64,000 nucleotides of DNA, from contig NZ_CP151800.1 in the NCBI RefSeq assembly GCF_038449125.1, forward strand, positions 2,204,406 to 2,268,405, given 5' to 3'. The notes below the pieces were generated by a model that searched no databases, was not told the DNA's origin, and saw nothing but the letters and a program-made list of their open reading frames with translations. A program made the position numbers and the translations under genes. Source of the stretch: Kosakonia sp. BYX6. GTDB taxonomy: Bacteria > Pseudomonadota > Gammaproteobacteria > Enterobacterales > Enterobacteriaceae. Positions 37,625-46,696 of the stretch are shown here, one piece after another; position 1 is the stretch's first letter; every line of letters starts with the position of its first letter.

Positions 37625-37898
37625 TATGATTCTCCATCACAGTGCAGGTATTAGTGAATTATAGATAAAAATGCGTTGCACTTTAAAATAGCAAATAGCG
37701 CGGTTTTAACGGGTTTTTTTACGTAATTTTACTGACATCGTTAAACTTTCATGTGAGATGCCAGAAAGTAGTGGTTTAACTAAAATTATTATTATCTAAC
37801 AATAAGATAAAAATATAGATGAGTAACGATTTTGTGAAAGTGGCGCAGGCGGCGATTATCGTCCAGACTTATCTTTTTAGCCGAAAAGGAGCAGGAAA

Positions 37899-38129
37899 AT
37901 GCCGTATAAATCAAAATCCGATCTGCCCGATAGCGTGCAACACGTGCTGCCAGCCCATGCGCAGGAAATTTATAAAGAGGCCTTCAACAGCGCCTGGGAC
38001 CAATACAAGGATAAAGAAGACCGGCGCGGCGATGCCAGCCGCGAAGAGACGGCTCATCGAGTCGCCTGGGCGGCGGTAAAAAATGAGTATCAAAAAGGTG
38101 ATGATGATAAATGGCATAAAAAGAAATAA
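37899..38129 (+). CDS. chaB: ChaB, cation transport regulator
   Basis: A 76-residue soluble protein matching E. coli ChaB along its length (MPYKSKSDLPDSVQHVLPAH, EEIYKEAF-like HAQEIYKEAFNSAWDQYK, HRVAWAAVKNEYQKG). A strong ribosome site (aggagcaggaaa) precedes the ATG, which decides the start against an overlapping frame from 37819. It is thought to modulate ChaA; the mechanism is unknown. Confidence 0.95.
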   Translation: MPYKSKSDLPDSVQHVLPAHAQEIYKEAFNSAWDQYKDKEDRRGDASREETAHRVAWAAVKNEYQKGDDDKWHKKK

Positions 38130-38303
38130 CCCCTAAGGGCATTTGCTTTCGCCATATATAGCTCTAAATGATGAATTGACGCTATTGCAAGCGCCGCGTG
38201 AATTGAATATCTTCCCGGTAAGCTGTGTTGAAAATAAACAGCCGATGTCGGGAAGGCAGCAATAAAGCAGTCGCAAGGAAGTTGGTCGTGGCGGAGGTAG
38301 AAG

Positions 38304-39002
38304 ATGTTAACGCGTGATTTCTTGCGAACAGTAGATTGTAAAACAGCGTTTGGGGACATAGACGAATCGTTGTTGTGGTCGGCAGAACAGCGGGCGGCAT
38401 CGCTCGCGGCGACGCTGGCGTGCCGCCCGGATGACGGGCCGGTATGGATTTTTGGCTACGGTTCGCTGATGTGGAACCCGGCGCTGGAGTTTGACGAATC
38501 GAGCACCGGCACGCTGACCGGCTGGCACCGTGCGTTTTGTTTGCGTTTAACGGCGGGTCGCGGTACGGTTTGCCAACCTGGGCGCATGCTTGCCCTGAAA
38601 GAGGGTGGGCGCACCACAGGTGTAGCCTATCGGTTACCTGAAGCGATGCTGACCGAAGAACTGACTCTGCTGTGGAAGCGCGAAATGATCACCGGCTGCT
38701 ATTTGCCAAGCTGGTGCAAATTAGCCCTCGATGATGGACGTGTCGTCAATGCGCTGGTGTTTATTATCGATCCGCGCCATCCGCTGTATGAATCGGATAC
38801 CCGCTCGCAAACCATTGCTCCGTTGATTGCGTCAGCCAGCGGCCCGTTGGGAACCAACGCGCAATACCTTTTCTCGCTGGAGCAAGAGTTGATTAAGCTC
38901 GGCATGCAAGATGACTGCCTGAATGATCTGGTGAATAAAGTGCGTGTGCTGCTGGGGGGAGAAAAACCAGGCTCGAACTTGCTGCCTGGTTTTGCCTGCT
39001 GA
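38304..39002 (+). CDS. chaC: ChaC, glutathione-specific gamma-glutamylcyclotransferase
   Basis: A 232-residue protein. The substrate-binding loop IFGYGSLMWNP and the fold of gamma-glutamylcyclotransferases are visible; the catalytic glutamate is probably in LLWKREMITG. ChaC enzymes degrade glutathione to 5-oxoproline and Cys-Gly. It lies 174 bases after chaB, in the conserved chaABC cluster. Confidence 0.95.
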   Translation: MLTRDFLRTVDCKTAFGDIDESLLWSAEQRAASLAATLACRPDDGPVWIFGYGSLMWNPALEFDESSTGTLTGWHRAFCLRLTAGRGTVCQPGRMLALKEGGRTTGVAYRLPEAMLTEELTLLWKREMITGCYLPSWCKLALDDGRVVNALVFIIDPRHPLYESDTRSQTIAPLIASASGPLGTNAQYLFSLEQELIKLGMQDDCLNDLVNKVRVLLGGEKPGSNLLPGFAC

Positions 39003-39011
39003 CAGTTGCGA

Positions 39012-39257
39012 TTACGCCGCAACGTAGCTGATCGAGTGTTCCAGTGACTGGCTGTGGCTATCGATCAGCACACTCCAGACGCCGCTGTAAGGCACAGACA
39101 GATACGCGTTAGCGCGATTCTGTACACTCAGGATATCGGTCTGAGCGTTCGGGCTGTGACTCTTCTCGCTCATTAGATGGATATGACAATTTTCAGAACA
39201 ACGAACAACAACTGTGTCCCCGCCAAATAACTTCAAACTTGCTTTTACCACCGCCAT
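39012..39257 (-). CDS. Small DUF1883-family protein
   Basis: An 81-residue protein, MAVVKASLKLFGGDTVVVRC onward, with the beta-rich DUF1883 pattern (CHIHLMSEK, AYLSVPYSGVWSVLIDSHSQ). The function is unknown; DUF1883 also occurs at the end of some TIR-domain proteins. It is convergent with chaC with a nine-base gap, and has a promoter region of about 214 bases before the chemoreceptor gene. It has no counterpart here in E. coli. Confidence 0.75.
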   Translation of the reverse strand: MAVVKASLKLFGGDTVVVRCSENCHIHLMSEKSHSPNAQTDILSVQNRANAYLSVPYSGVWSVLIDSHSQSLEHSISYVAA

Positions 39258-39471
39258 TTTAAACCCCGTAGTTTTTTAACAACGCGATCCGTGCGGGAAA
39301 TTCCCCGTGCGTAACTTTACTTACAATTCGCTTACGGAATAACACCAAAGGGAAGGGGTTCTAATGCTGATTTTGATCAAAAAATGACGTAACGATTAAA
39401 CAAAAATTACATTATTCGGTTCGGGTTAAGGTCGGCGCGTAAAAGCGTGGCTAAAACGCGCCGACAAGAGA

Positions 39472-41256
39472 TTAAATGCGGAAATGCCCGGCGGTGTCGG
39501 CCAGCTCACTGGCTTGTGAACGTAACGCACCGGCGGCGGCGGTGGATTCCACTACCAGTTCAGCATTCTGCTGCACCATGCGGTCGAGATTGATAACCGC
39601 ATGATTGATCTCCTGAATCCCTTTCATCTGCTCACTGGTGGCGACAGTGATTTCACGCATGATCACCGACACGCTGTCGATGCTGGAAACAATATCGGTC
39701 ATGCTTTCGCCCGCTAGCCGCACGTAGCGCGAACCGGTAGCGACACTTTCCGTGGTCGAATCGATCAGTGATTTGATCTCTTTCGCCGCTTGCGCACTGC
39801 GGCTTGCCAGGTTACGGACTTCTCCAGCCACCACCGCAAATCCGCGACCTTGTTCACCGGCGCGTGCGGCTTCCACCGAGGCGTTGAGCGCCAGGATATT
39901 GGTCTGGAAGGCAATGCCGTCAATCACACTGGTGATATCGCCGATTTTCGCTGAGGCCACTTCGATGGATTGCATAGTATTAATCGCCTGATTCACCACC
40001 TGGCCGCCGCGCGAAGCCGCTTGCGAGGCGACATGCGCCTGATCATTGGCCTGCGCCGCCGCGTCGGTTGATTGGGCAACAGAAGCGGTGATTTGCTCAA
40101 CGGCGCTGGCGGTTTCGCGCAGGCTGGAGGCCGCCTGTTCTGTACGCCCGGAGAGATCCTGGTTACCGGCGGCAATCTCTTGCGCCGCCAGTTGCACCGA
40201 ATTGGTCGAATCGCGCAGCTTCACCATCACCACCGCCAGCTTGTCGCTGAAGGCGTTAAAGGCGTGAGCGATTTGCGCAACCTCATCATTACCGCCGACC
40301 GGCAAACGCTGGGACAAGTCGTTTGTACCGCTGCTGATGGCATTCATCGCATCACGGATGGTCAGCAGCCGTTTAAGCATTGTCGACACGATCCATTGCA
40401 TAAATGCTCCGGCAATCAGCACCAGCACTACCAGCGACAATGAGGAGGCTTTCAACTGCGCGCGTAGGCCGGTAGTGGAATCGGCGCTATCCAGAGCGAC
40501 CACCAGCAACCAGTTGGTGCCTTTGATCGGGCTTGCCCGCAACGCTTTGGCGGCGCCAGCATAAAGCCCGGTGGTCGCTTTACCGGCGCGAAGATCGGCA
40601 AAATTGACCTCGCTAATCGCTTCCGTAAAAGGTTTCATCGTCAGCTTATCGTTGGCGGCCGCAATGATGGCGCCATCGCTGGCGAGCAGCATACCGGTGC
40701 TGTTTGGCGTTGGGCTTATTCCACGCACGTTTGCTACGACGCTATCCATTGACACGTCGCCCGCCACAACGCCTTTCAGCGTGCCGTTCTCTTTCACCGG
40801 TACGGCAAAGGTGACCACCAGTGCGCCGGTGCTGGCATCGACATACGGTGCGGTGACCACCGGCGCATCCGCTTTGACCACTTGCTGATACCACGGGCGA
40901 ATCGTGGGGTCATAATCCGCCGGTACGCCGCCGGGATCGGAGAACTTCGCCGTTTTGCTGGCATAGCCGACATAGACGTTGATGAAACCACCCGCGCGCG
41001 CTATTTGCGTGAATACCGGCACGGGATCGTCGGTTAATGCAACGCTTTGCAGCGATGCAATCATGTTCATTTTGCTGGACACCCAGTCAGCAATGGCAGC
41101 GCTGTGACTGGCGCTGGTGCTGGAGAGAATATCTTGCTGGGTTTGCTGATTGTGTTGGCGAGTGACCTGATAGTTAATGACGGTGTTAAGAAGCAATGCG
41201 ATCGCGAGACACCCCGCTGTCGCCGAAATAATACGGGCTTTAATCGATCTGAACAT
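39472..41256 (-). CDS. Methyl-accepting chemotaxis protein with dCache-type sensor
   Basis: A 594-residue chemoreceptor. TM1 is about residues 10-28. A long periplasmic region (about 30-280) has the dCache pattern (FINVYVGYASKTAKFSDPGG, DPTIRPWYQQVVKADAPVVT, YVDASTGALVVTFAVPV). TM2 is about 285-307, then HAMP. The signalling hairpin tip is IDGIAFQTNILALNASVEAA and GRGFAVVAGEVRNLASRSAQ. The C-terminus is AGHFRI and lacks the NWETF pentapeptide used to tether CheR/CheB. The start at 41256 is chosen because TM1 begins at once. The DPTIRPWYQQ and AP-YVDASTG pattern is typical of amino-acid or organic-ligand dCache sensors. Confidence 0.92.
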   Translation of the reverse strand: MFRSIKARIISATAGCLAIALLLNTVINYQVTRQHNQQTQQDILSSTSASHSAAIADWVSSKMNMIASLQSVALTDDPVPVFTQIARAGGFINVYVGYASKTAKFSDPGGVPADYDPTIRPWYQQVVKADAPVVTAPYVDASTGALVVTFAVPVKENGTLKGVVAGDVSMDSVVANVRGISPTPNSTGMLLASDGAIIAAANDKLTMKPFTEAISEVNFADLRAGKATTGLYAGAAKALRASPIKGTNWLLVVALDSADSTTGLRAQLKASSLSLVVLVLIAGAFMQWIVSTMLKRLLTIRDAMNAISSGTNDLSQRLPVGGNDEVAQIAHAFNAFSDKLAVVMVKLRDSTNSVQLAAQEIAAGNQDLSGRTEQAASSLRETASAVEQITASVAQSTDAAAQANDQAHVASQAASRGGQVVNQAINTMQSIEVASAKIGDITSVIDGIAFQTNILALNASVEAARAGEQGRGFAVVAGEVRNLASRSAQAAKEIKSLIDSTTESVATGSRYVRLAGESMTDIVSSIDSVSVIMREITVATSEQMKGIQEINHAVINLDRMVQQNAELVVESTAAAGALRSQASELADTAGHFRI

Positions 41257-41365
41257 TTTTATAGTACCTGCTGTGTTTGTCTTAAGTTGTGCTATCGGCA
41301 ACACAGCAGGCAAACTTGATGACCTAACGTCATCCATAAGAAAATCGTATTAAACCTGTCGCAGG

Positions 41366-41719
41366 TTAAAACGTTAATACTTTATCTGCGGCCAGCGTCC
41401 ACTGCGCCAGTTCGACCAATGTGCCAATTTCCACACCGTCGGCAAGCGGCAGCGAGGTGACGCCGCGGCCGTCCGTACAGGTTTTACACAGCTTCACCGG
41501 CACGTTCTGCGCGGTAAGAATCTCCAGCATTTGTTGGATGTTATAGCCCTCGGCAGGTTTTTGCCCGCGCAGCCCGGCGGTCACGGCATCGGACATCAAA
41601 AACAGCTGCAACGCGAGGCTTGAATCTTGTTCACGCAGGGCAATCGCCAGACGCAGGCTGTTAAACAGAGATTCACTTCCATAAGCCGCGCCGTTGGCGA
41701 TGATCACTATCTTTTGCAT
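41366..41719 (-). CDS. ychN: DsrE-family protein YchN
   Basis: A 117-residue protein that matches E. coli YchN nearly throughout. The conserved cysteines are in PVKLCKTCTDGRGV. The DsrE/DsrF fold forms a hexamer related to sulfur-transfer proteins; the physiological role is unknown. A strong ribosome site (aaggag) fits the ATG at 41719, not the GTG two codons upstream. Confidence 0.95.
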   Translation of the reverse strand: MQKIVIIANGAAYGSESLFNSLRLAIALREQDSSLALQLFLMSDAVTAGLRGQKPAEGYNIQQMLEILTAQNVPVKLCKTCTDGRGVTSLPLADGVEIGTLVELAQWTLAADKVLTF

Positions 41720-41818
41720 CTTCACTCCTTCGATAAAAAGTAGACGTGCCGGCTATGCTACTGCGCCGCCGCCGTAGGTGAAAGGGTGGCGGCACAAAGT
41801 GTGGCGTGAAGAGCAAAA

Positions 41819-42367
41819 TTACTGCCCGAAGCGGCCAATTAACCCGGCCGCCGCCAGCGTATGGCCTTTGAGTTTGCCGAACAGTTCTTCGCGGGTTAAC
41901 CCCTCCGGCAATGTTGGCGCAAGAGACGTGGCGATCAGCGTAAACGTGTAGTGATGGGCGCCGCTGCCCGGCGGTGGGCAGGGGCCGTGCCAGCGGAAAT
42001 TACCCGGCGTGTTTTTCCCGCCGGTATAGCCTTTGCCGTCACGCAGATCGTTTTGCGCGAACCCGGCGGCAGACGCGGCGATGTTATAAGCCACCAGATG
42101 AGTCACGCCCAGCCCGCTTGCGCCTTCGGGATCGTGGACCACCAGCGCGAAGCTTTTGGTATTGGCGGGTGGATGGTTCCACACCAGCGAAGGTGACAGG
42201 TTTTCACCGGTGCAGTTGGGGTTATTGCTGGCATTGCCGGCGAATTTCTTCTCCATCAGCGCGTTATCGGCAAAAGCCGGCGATTGCAGGATAAACAGCT
42301 CATCGGCGCTGGCCTGCACGCCGTAAAACAGCATTGCACTGCACAATACGTTGAGTTTCTTATTCAT
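41819..42367 (-). CDS. Periplasmic PEBP/RKIP-family protein (YbhB/YbcL type)
   Basis: A 182-residue protein from MNKKLNVLCSAMLFYGVQAS, a signal peptide with cleavage near ASA. The mature part has the PEBP signature: LSPSLVWNHPPANTKSFALV, VHDPEGASGLGVTHLVAYNI, FRWHGPCPPPGSGAHHYTFT. The conserved Asp and the GPCPP-H site are present. Bacterial members have unknown ligands. The start at 42367 is preferred over an upstream ATG (42394) because it begins the signal peptide. Confidence 0.85.
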   Translation of the reverse strand: MNKKLNVLCSAMLFYGVQASADELFILQSPAFADNALMEKKFAGNASNNPNCTGENLSPSLVWNHPPANTKSFALVVHDPEGASGLGVTHLVAYNIAASAAGFAQNDLRDGKGYTGGKNTPGNFRWHGPCPPPGSGAHHYTFTLIATSLAPTLPEGLTREELFGKLKGHTLAAAGLIGRFGQ

Positions 42368-42526
42368 GGCGCATCTCTTTTGGCAATGGTGCATTAACTT
42401 TAGTCGCAGCGAAGCGCAAGGGATAAGGATTTTCCTGATATCTGCTCCGCGACTGTAAAGAGTGGCTAAAACCGTTAAACTTAGCGCGTGACTTCACAAA
42501 AATAGGACGGGAACTTCATCAGCGTT

Positions 42527-43939
42527 GTGATACGACATCTTTTCACTTATCCACTCTTTTCGCTCCTTGCCTTCATGCTGGCGGGGAGCACTGCCGGTGC
42601 CGCGCAGAACAGTTTCGTGCAGCAAGCGGAAAACCCTTTCGATAATGACGGCGACGGTTTGCCGGATCTCGGTATGGCGCCGGAAAACGGCGCGCAGGAA
42701 AAACATTTCGCCGAAATGGCAAAAGCGTTCGGTGAAGCGAGCATGACCGACAACGGCCTGACCACCGGTGAGCAGGCGCGCCAGTTCGCCTTTGGGCAAA
42801 TTCGTGATGTGGTGAGTGATGAAGTTAACCAGCAGGTGGAATCGTGGTTATCGCCGTGGGGCAGCGCCAGTATTGATCTGCAAGTGGATAACGAAGGCGG
42901 GTTTAACGGTAGCCACGGCAACTGGTTTGTGCCTTTGCAGGATAATAACCGCTACCTGAGTTGGAGCCAGCTTGGGTTGACGCAGCAGGACGACGGGCTG
43001 ATCGGTAATCTCGGCGTTGGCCAGCGCTGGATAGCCGGAGACTGGTTGCTGGGTTACAACACCTTTTATGACAATCAGATGGATGAGAATCTTGGTCGCG
43101 CGGGGTTAGGCGCCGAAGCGTGGGGGGAATACCTGCGGCTTTCCGCTAACTATTATCAGCCTGTTAGCCACTGGGATTACCAAACCGCCACGCAGCAGTT
43201 GCGCATGGCAAGAGGTTACGATGTCACGGCCCAGGCGCGTTTGCCGTTTTATCAGCAGCTTGGCACCAGCGTCAGTGTGGAACAGTACTTTGGCGATAAC
43301 GTCGATCTGTTTGATACCGGCACGGGGTATCGCAATCCGGTTGCCGTGAAATTTGGCGTGAATTACACCCCGGTGCCGCTGGTGACACTCACCGCCGAGC
43401 ACCGGCAGGGTGAAAGCGGCGTCAGCCAGAATGATTTAGGTCTGAAACTCAATTACCGTTTCGGCGTGCCGCTCTGGAAGCAGCTTTCTGCCAGCGAAGT
43501 GGCGGCAAGCACGTCATTGCGCGGGAGCCGCTACGACAGCCCAACCCGCAATAACGCGCCGGTGTATGAGTATCGCCAGCGTAAAACGTTATCGGTGTTC
43601 CTCGCCACGCCGCCGTGGGATCTTCAGCCGGGCGAAACCGTGGCGCTGAAATTACAGGTACGCAGTACACACGGCGTGCGCTCCATTACCTGGCAGGGCG
43701 ATACGCAAACTTTAAGCCTGACGCCACCGGCGAACGCGCAAAGTGAAGAGGGCTGGACATTAATCATGCCGCGCTGGGACAGCAGTGAAGGGGCAACCAA
43801 CCATTGGACACTGACGGCGCTGGTGGAAGATGATAAAGGGCAGCGAGTTCAGTCCAATACCATTGAGCTGAAACTGACCGAGCCGGTGATCCCACCGGCC
43901 AGCGAAAGCAGCGCGGGCTGGACAATGTCCGGCCCGTAA
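42527..43939 (+). CDS. ychO: Intimin/invasin-type inverse autotransporter YchO
   Basis: A 470-residue outer-membrane protein. A signal peptide ends near STAGAAQNS. A calcium-like motif (NPFDNDGDGLPDLG) precedes the inverse autotransporter beta-barrel (about 90-325: SASIDLQVDNEGGFNGSHGN, RWIAGDWLLGYNTFYDNQMD, KFGVNYTPVPLVTLTAEHRQ). A C-terminal Ig-like region follows (about 345-455). It lacks a LysM and long repeat passenger, as in E. coli YchO, which lies in the same place next to narL. The GTG start at 42527 has a weak ribosome site, so the exact start is uncertain. Convergent with narL, only three bases apart. Confidence 0.88.
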   Translation: MIRHLFTYPLFSLLAFMLAGSTAGAAQNSFVQQAENPFDNDGDGLPDLGMAPENGAQEKHFAEMAKAFGEASMTDNGLTTGEQARQFAFGQIRDVVSDEVNQQVESWLSPWGSASIDLQVDNEGGFNGSHGNWFVPLQDNNRYLSWSQLGLTQQDDGLIGNLGVGQRWIAGDWLLGYNTFYDNQMDENLGRAGLGAEAWGEYLRLSANYYQPVSHWDYQTATQQLRMARGYDVTAQARLPFYQQLGTSVSVEQYFGDNVDLFDTGTGYRNPVAVKFGVNYTPVPLVTLTAEHRQGESGVSQNDLGLKLNYRFGVPLWKQLSASEVAASTSLRGSRYDSPTRNNAPVYEYRQRKTLSVFLATPPWDLQPGETVALKLQVRSTHGVRSITWQGDTQTLSLTPPANAQSEEGWTLIMPRWDSSEGATNHWTLTALVEDDKGQRVQSNTIELKLTEPVIPPASESSAGWTMSGP

Positions 43940-43942
43940 TCC

Positions 43943-44593
43943 TCAGAAAATACGTTCCTGATGCACCCAAACGGCGGCTTCCACACGGGATTTGAGCTTC
44001 ATTTTTTTCAGCATGTGCTTCACATGCACTTTTACCGTGCTTTCGGTGATATCCAGACGGCGGGCGATCATTTTGTTTGGTAAGCCCTGGGCAATCAGCT
44101 TGAGGATGTCGCGCTCGCGCGGCGTTAACTGCGAAATATCGCGATCGGTCGTAGCGCGGTTAGCACGCAGGCTGGCTGCCAGCACCGGCGTTAATGCTTC
44201 GCTGAGCACCATTTCGCCCGCCGCCGCTTGCTGCAACGCTTTCAGCAAATCCTCAGGTTCCATATCTTTCAGCAGGTAGCCGTCCGCACCGCGTTTCAGC
44301 GCGGTGACCACATCCTCTTCGTGGTTAGAAACGCTAAACACCACCACGCGGCCAGACAGGGTTTTTTCCCGCAGTTTATCCAGCGTTTCCAGCCCGTTCA
44401 TGCCCGGCATATTGAGATCCAGCAGTATCAGGTCCGGATCCAGTGATTCCGCCAGTTCAATGCCTTGCTCCCCGTTACTGGCTTCGCCGACAACGGTGAT
44501 ATCAGGTGCCATGCTGATCAACTGCTTCACACCGGTTCGCAGCATTGGATGGTCGTCGATCAACAGGATAGTAGCGGGATCCTGATTACTCAT
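43943..44593 (-). CDS. narL: Nitrate/nitrite response regulator NarL
   Basis: A 216-residue response regulator nearly identical to E. coli NarL. The receiver domain has the phospho-acceptor Asp59 in [13 protein letters not shown] and Lys in [11 protein letters not shown]. The C-terminal LuxR-type HTH (about 150-216) has [20 protein letters not shown]. It binds heptamers (TACYYMT) upstream of nar genes. The start at 44593 overlaps the end of narX by eight bases. Longer in-frame ATGs lie inside narX and are rejected. Confidence 0.98.
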   Translation of the reverse strand: MSNQDPATILLIDDHPMLRTGVKQLISMAPDITVVGEASNGEQGIELAESLDPDLILLDLNMPGMNGLETLDKLREKTLSGRVVVFSVSNHEEDVVTALKRGADGYLLKDMEPEDLLKALQQAAAGEMVLSEALTPVLAASLRANRATTDRDISQLTPRERDILKLIAQGLPNKMIARRLDITESTVKVHVKHMLKKMKLKSRVEAAVWVHQERIF

Positions 44594-46388
44594 GGGTATC
44601 TCCTTGCGTGGATGAGAGAAACGTCTCAGGTATAAACGTAACGACAACCTCGGTTCCCCCGGTTGCTCCGGGGCGCACCTGGCAATCGCCGCGCAGACTT
44701 TGCGCGCGGTCACGCATAATTATTAATCCATAGTGGTTGGTCCGTTCGGCATTGACCGGAATCCCACAACCGTTATCGGTAATGCGCAATATTACCCGGT
44801 TTTCCTGTTGTTGAACTGCGACGCTGACCGCGGTTGCGCCGGAGTGTTTTAAAGCATTGCTCAGTGCTTCACGGGCGATTTGCAACAGATGAATCGCCTG
44901 ATGCGCGGGCACTAAACGGGGCGGTAACTGGTAGTCAAGCCGCACATCGAAACCGAAGTGCGCGCTGTACTCCTGGCAACTGGATTCCAGCGCCGGGCGT
45001 AACCCCGGTTCGCTTAATTGTAAGCGGAATGTGGTGAGTAGCTCGCGCAGTTGCGCCCATGAGGTGTTCAGTTCATTGCGAATTTGCCCCAGTAATTGCT
45101 GGCTGCTTTGCGGTAACTCGTCGCCCTGCATTTGCAAACAACTGACCTGCATCTTCATACAAGAGAGGGACTGGGCAATCGAGTCGTGTAATTCGCGGGC
45201 GATGGTGGCGCGTTCTTCCATCACCATTAATTGCTGCTGTTTGTCCTGATGCCTGTCCAGCGCCAGCGTGGCGGTGAGTTGTTCAACCAGCGTATCGACC
45301 AGTTGCTGCTGATCGTGGCTTAAATGCCGACCCGGCGGCAGCTTGGCCAGCAACAAACCGTACTGCATATGCGCATCCGCCAGCCGCCATTTGAGCGTCG
45401 AACCAATGCCAGTGGACTCGACAAGCTTGCCGTCGCGCGGGCATAAATGGCAGCCCCTTACATCACAGCTACTGGTCGACTGGCAGGTAAATTCCTGGTG
45501 GTTTTCCTCATCTTCCATATCGTAAACACGCAGTTCGATATCATGCAGCAACGTCAGATTTTGCAGGCCGTTGAGCACGGGCGACAGGCGCTCACAAAGT
45601 GGAATGGGTGAATGCAGGCGATGGTTGGCCTGCCATAAGAAAGAGAGAATTTGGTTTTTTTGCTCAAGCCCGGCGGTTTTCTCTTGCACGCGGCGCTCGA
45701 GCACCGCGTAACTTTCGCCCAGTTCTGCGGACATATTATTTAGCGCTTCGCCTAACGTCGCCATTTCATTCCGCCCGCTGATATGTGCGCGCTGGGTAAA
45801 ATCGCGCTGACTGACGGCGCGCGCCATATGTAGCAACTGCTGCCACGGACGGAGTAGACGCGCCCGCAGCCAGACCACGGCAAACAGCAACAAAAGCCCC
45901 ATTAACACCGCCATCACCCGGTGCATCACGATCACCTGTTCAATGCGCTGTTCAGTATTGCTATCAAATGCGGTGACCAGTTGGTCGATGCGACCCACGA
46001 AGAGAGTGATGATATTGGCGACTTCACTCGGTTGGCGAGCCTGTTTGATTGCCGGAACCACCACGCTGTGCCAATAAGTTTGCAGCTCGGCAAGTTGTTT
46101 TTGTTGGCCGTCGCGCGCTGCAGCCTGCGCCAGTTCCGGGCTGAATGCGGTGTGTTCCATTTCATCCAGCAGCGGTTGTTCATCTTCATGCAACGGGATT
46201 GCCGACAGCAACCGGTAGCTCTGCATGCGTAGCGATCCCGCCTTATTAATGGCATGGGCGCTGCCCTGAACGCCTTGTACCAGCCAGCCGGAAATCGCCA
46301 TGCCCGTCACGCCGATAAGCGTGGACAACAGCATCAGCAACGCCAGTTGGTTAACCAGCGACATTGGTGAAAAAAGGCGTTTTAGCAT
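44586..46388 (-). CDS. narX: Nitrate/nitrite sensor histidine kinase NarX
   Basis: A 600-residue protein. TM1 is about residues 15-37. The periplasmic P-box ([18 protein letters not shown]) senses nitrate, TM2 is about 150-173, and then HAMP. A central region holds a cysteine cluster ([15 protein letters not shown]). The kinase has the HPK7 phospho-acceptor motif [20 protein letters not shown] and the N/G-boxes [12 protein letters not shown] and TDNGCGIP. It is divergent from narK across a 308-base regulatory region. Confidence 0.98.
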   Translation of the reverse strand: MLKRLFSPMSLVNQLALLMLLSTLIGVTGMAISGWLVQGVQGSAHAINKAGSLRMQSYRLLSAIPLHEDEQPLLDEMEHTAFSPELAQAAARDGQQKQLAELQTYWHSVVVPAIKQARQPSEVANIITLFVGRIDQLVTAFDSNTEQRIEQVIVMHRVMAVLMGLLLLFAVVWLRARLLRPWQQLLHMARAVSQRDFTQRAHISGRNEMATLGEALNNMSAELGESYAVLERRVQEKTAGLEQKNQILSFLWQANHRLHSPIPLCERLSPVLNGLQNLTLLHDIELRVYDMEDEENHQEFTCQSTSSCDVRGCHLCPRDGKLVESTGIGSTLKWRLADAHMQYGLLLAKLPPGRHLSHDQQQLVDTLVEQLTATLALDRHQDKQQQLMVMEERATIARELHDSIAQSLSCMKMQVSCLQMQGDELPQSSQQLLGQIRNELNTSWAQLRELLTTFRLQLSEPGLRPALESSCQEYSAHFGFDVRLDYQLPPRLVPAHQAIHLLQIAREALSNALKHSGATAVSVAVQQQENRVILRITDNGCGIPVNAERTNHYGLIIMRDRAQSLRGDCQVRPGATGGTEVVVTFIPETFLSSTQGDTHE

Positions 46389-46454
46389 AGGCGATTGAGG
46401 CTCCTCGGCCGCTTGGGGGGCGGGTGGCGTTATTGTCAGCTATCGCCTGGGGTA

Positions 46455-46481
46455 TACCCATACCTCTAAAGGATTACTCCT
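46455..46481. promoter_or_regulatory. Tandem NarL-type heptamers upstream of narX/narK
   Basis: TACCCAT (46455-46461), TACCTCT (46461-46467) and TACTCCT (46475-46481) fit the TACYYMT-like NarL consensus closely or partly. They lie just before narX, in the narX-narK divergent region, as in E. coli. Binding is inferred from sequence. Confidence 0.55.
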
Positions 46482-46570
46482 TTATTGCCAGTGAGTCGAC
46501 ATTCGGGGGAAGAACCTGAGTAGAGGGGGTCAGAACCGTGAAAAACCACACCTTTTCTGCCAGTAAGTGC

Positions 46571-46586
46571 TACTCATAAATGAGCA
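46571..46586. promoter_or_regulatory. 7-2-7 NarL site at the narK promoter
   Basis: TACTCAT-AA-ATGAGCA is an inverted heptamer pair with two-base spacing, the arrangement preferred by NarL and NarP. It lies about 50 bases upstream of the FNR site, as in the E. coli narK promoter. Confidence 0.75.
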
Positions 46587-46623
46587 TGATGATTTTTTGC
46601 GCATTATAACGGCCGCTTTTCCT

Positions 46624-46637
46624 TTGATTTATATCAA
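46624..46637. promoter_or_regulatory. FNR site of narK
   Basis: TTGATTTATATCAA matches the FNR consensus TTGAT-N4-ATCAA perfectly. A class II FNR promoter would then start about 41.5 bases after its centre, near 46672, giving a short leader before the narK ATG at 46697. Confidence 0.88.
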
Positions 46638-46696
46638 CTTAACTCGCGCCGTAGAAACTAATGTGGCACCCATTAACGTCATCAGCAGAGGTGTAT

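Noticed and set aside
37819-38079. 86-codon frame overlapping chaB
   Set aside because: No ribosome site, and chaB in another frame has a strong ribosome site and matches a known family over its whole length.
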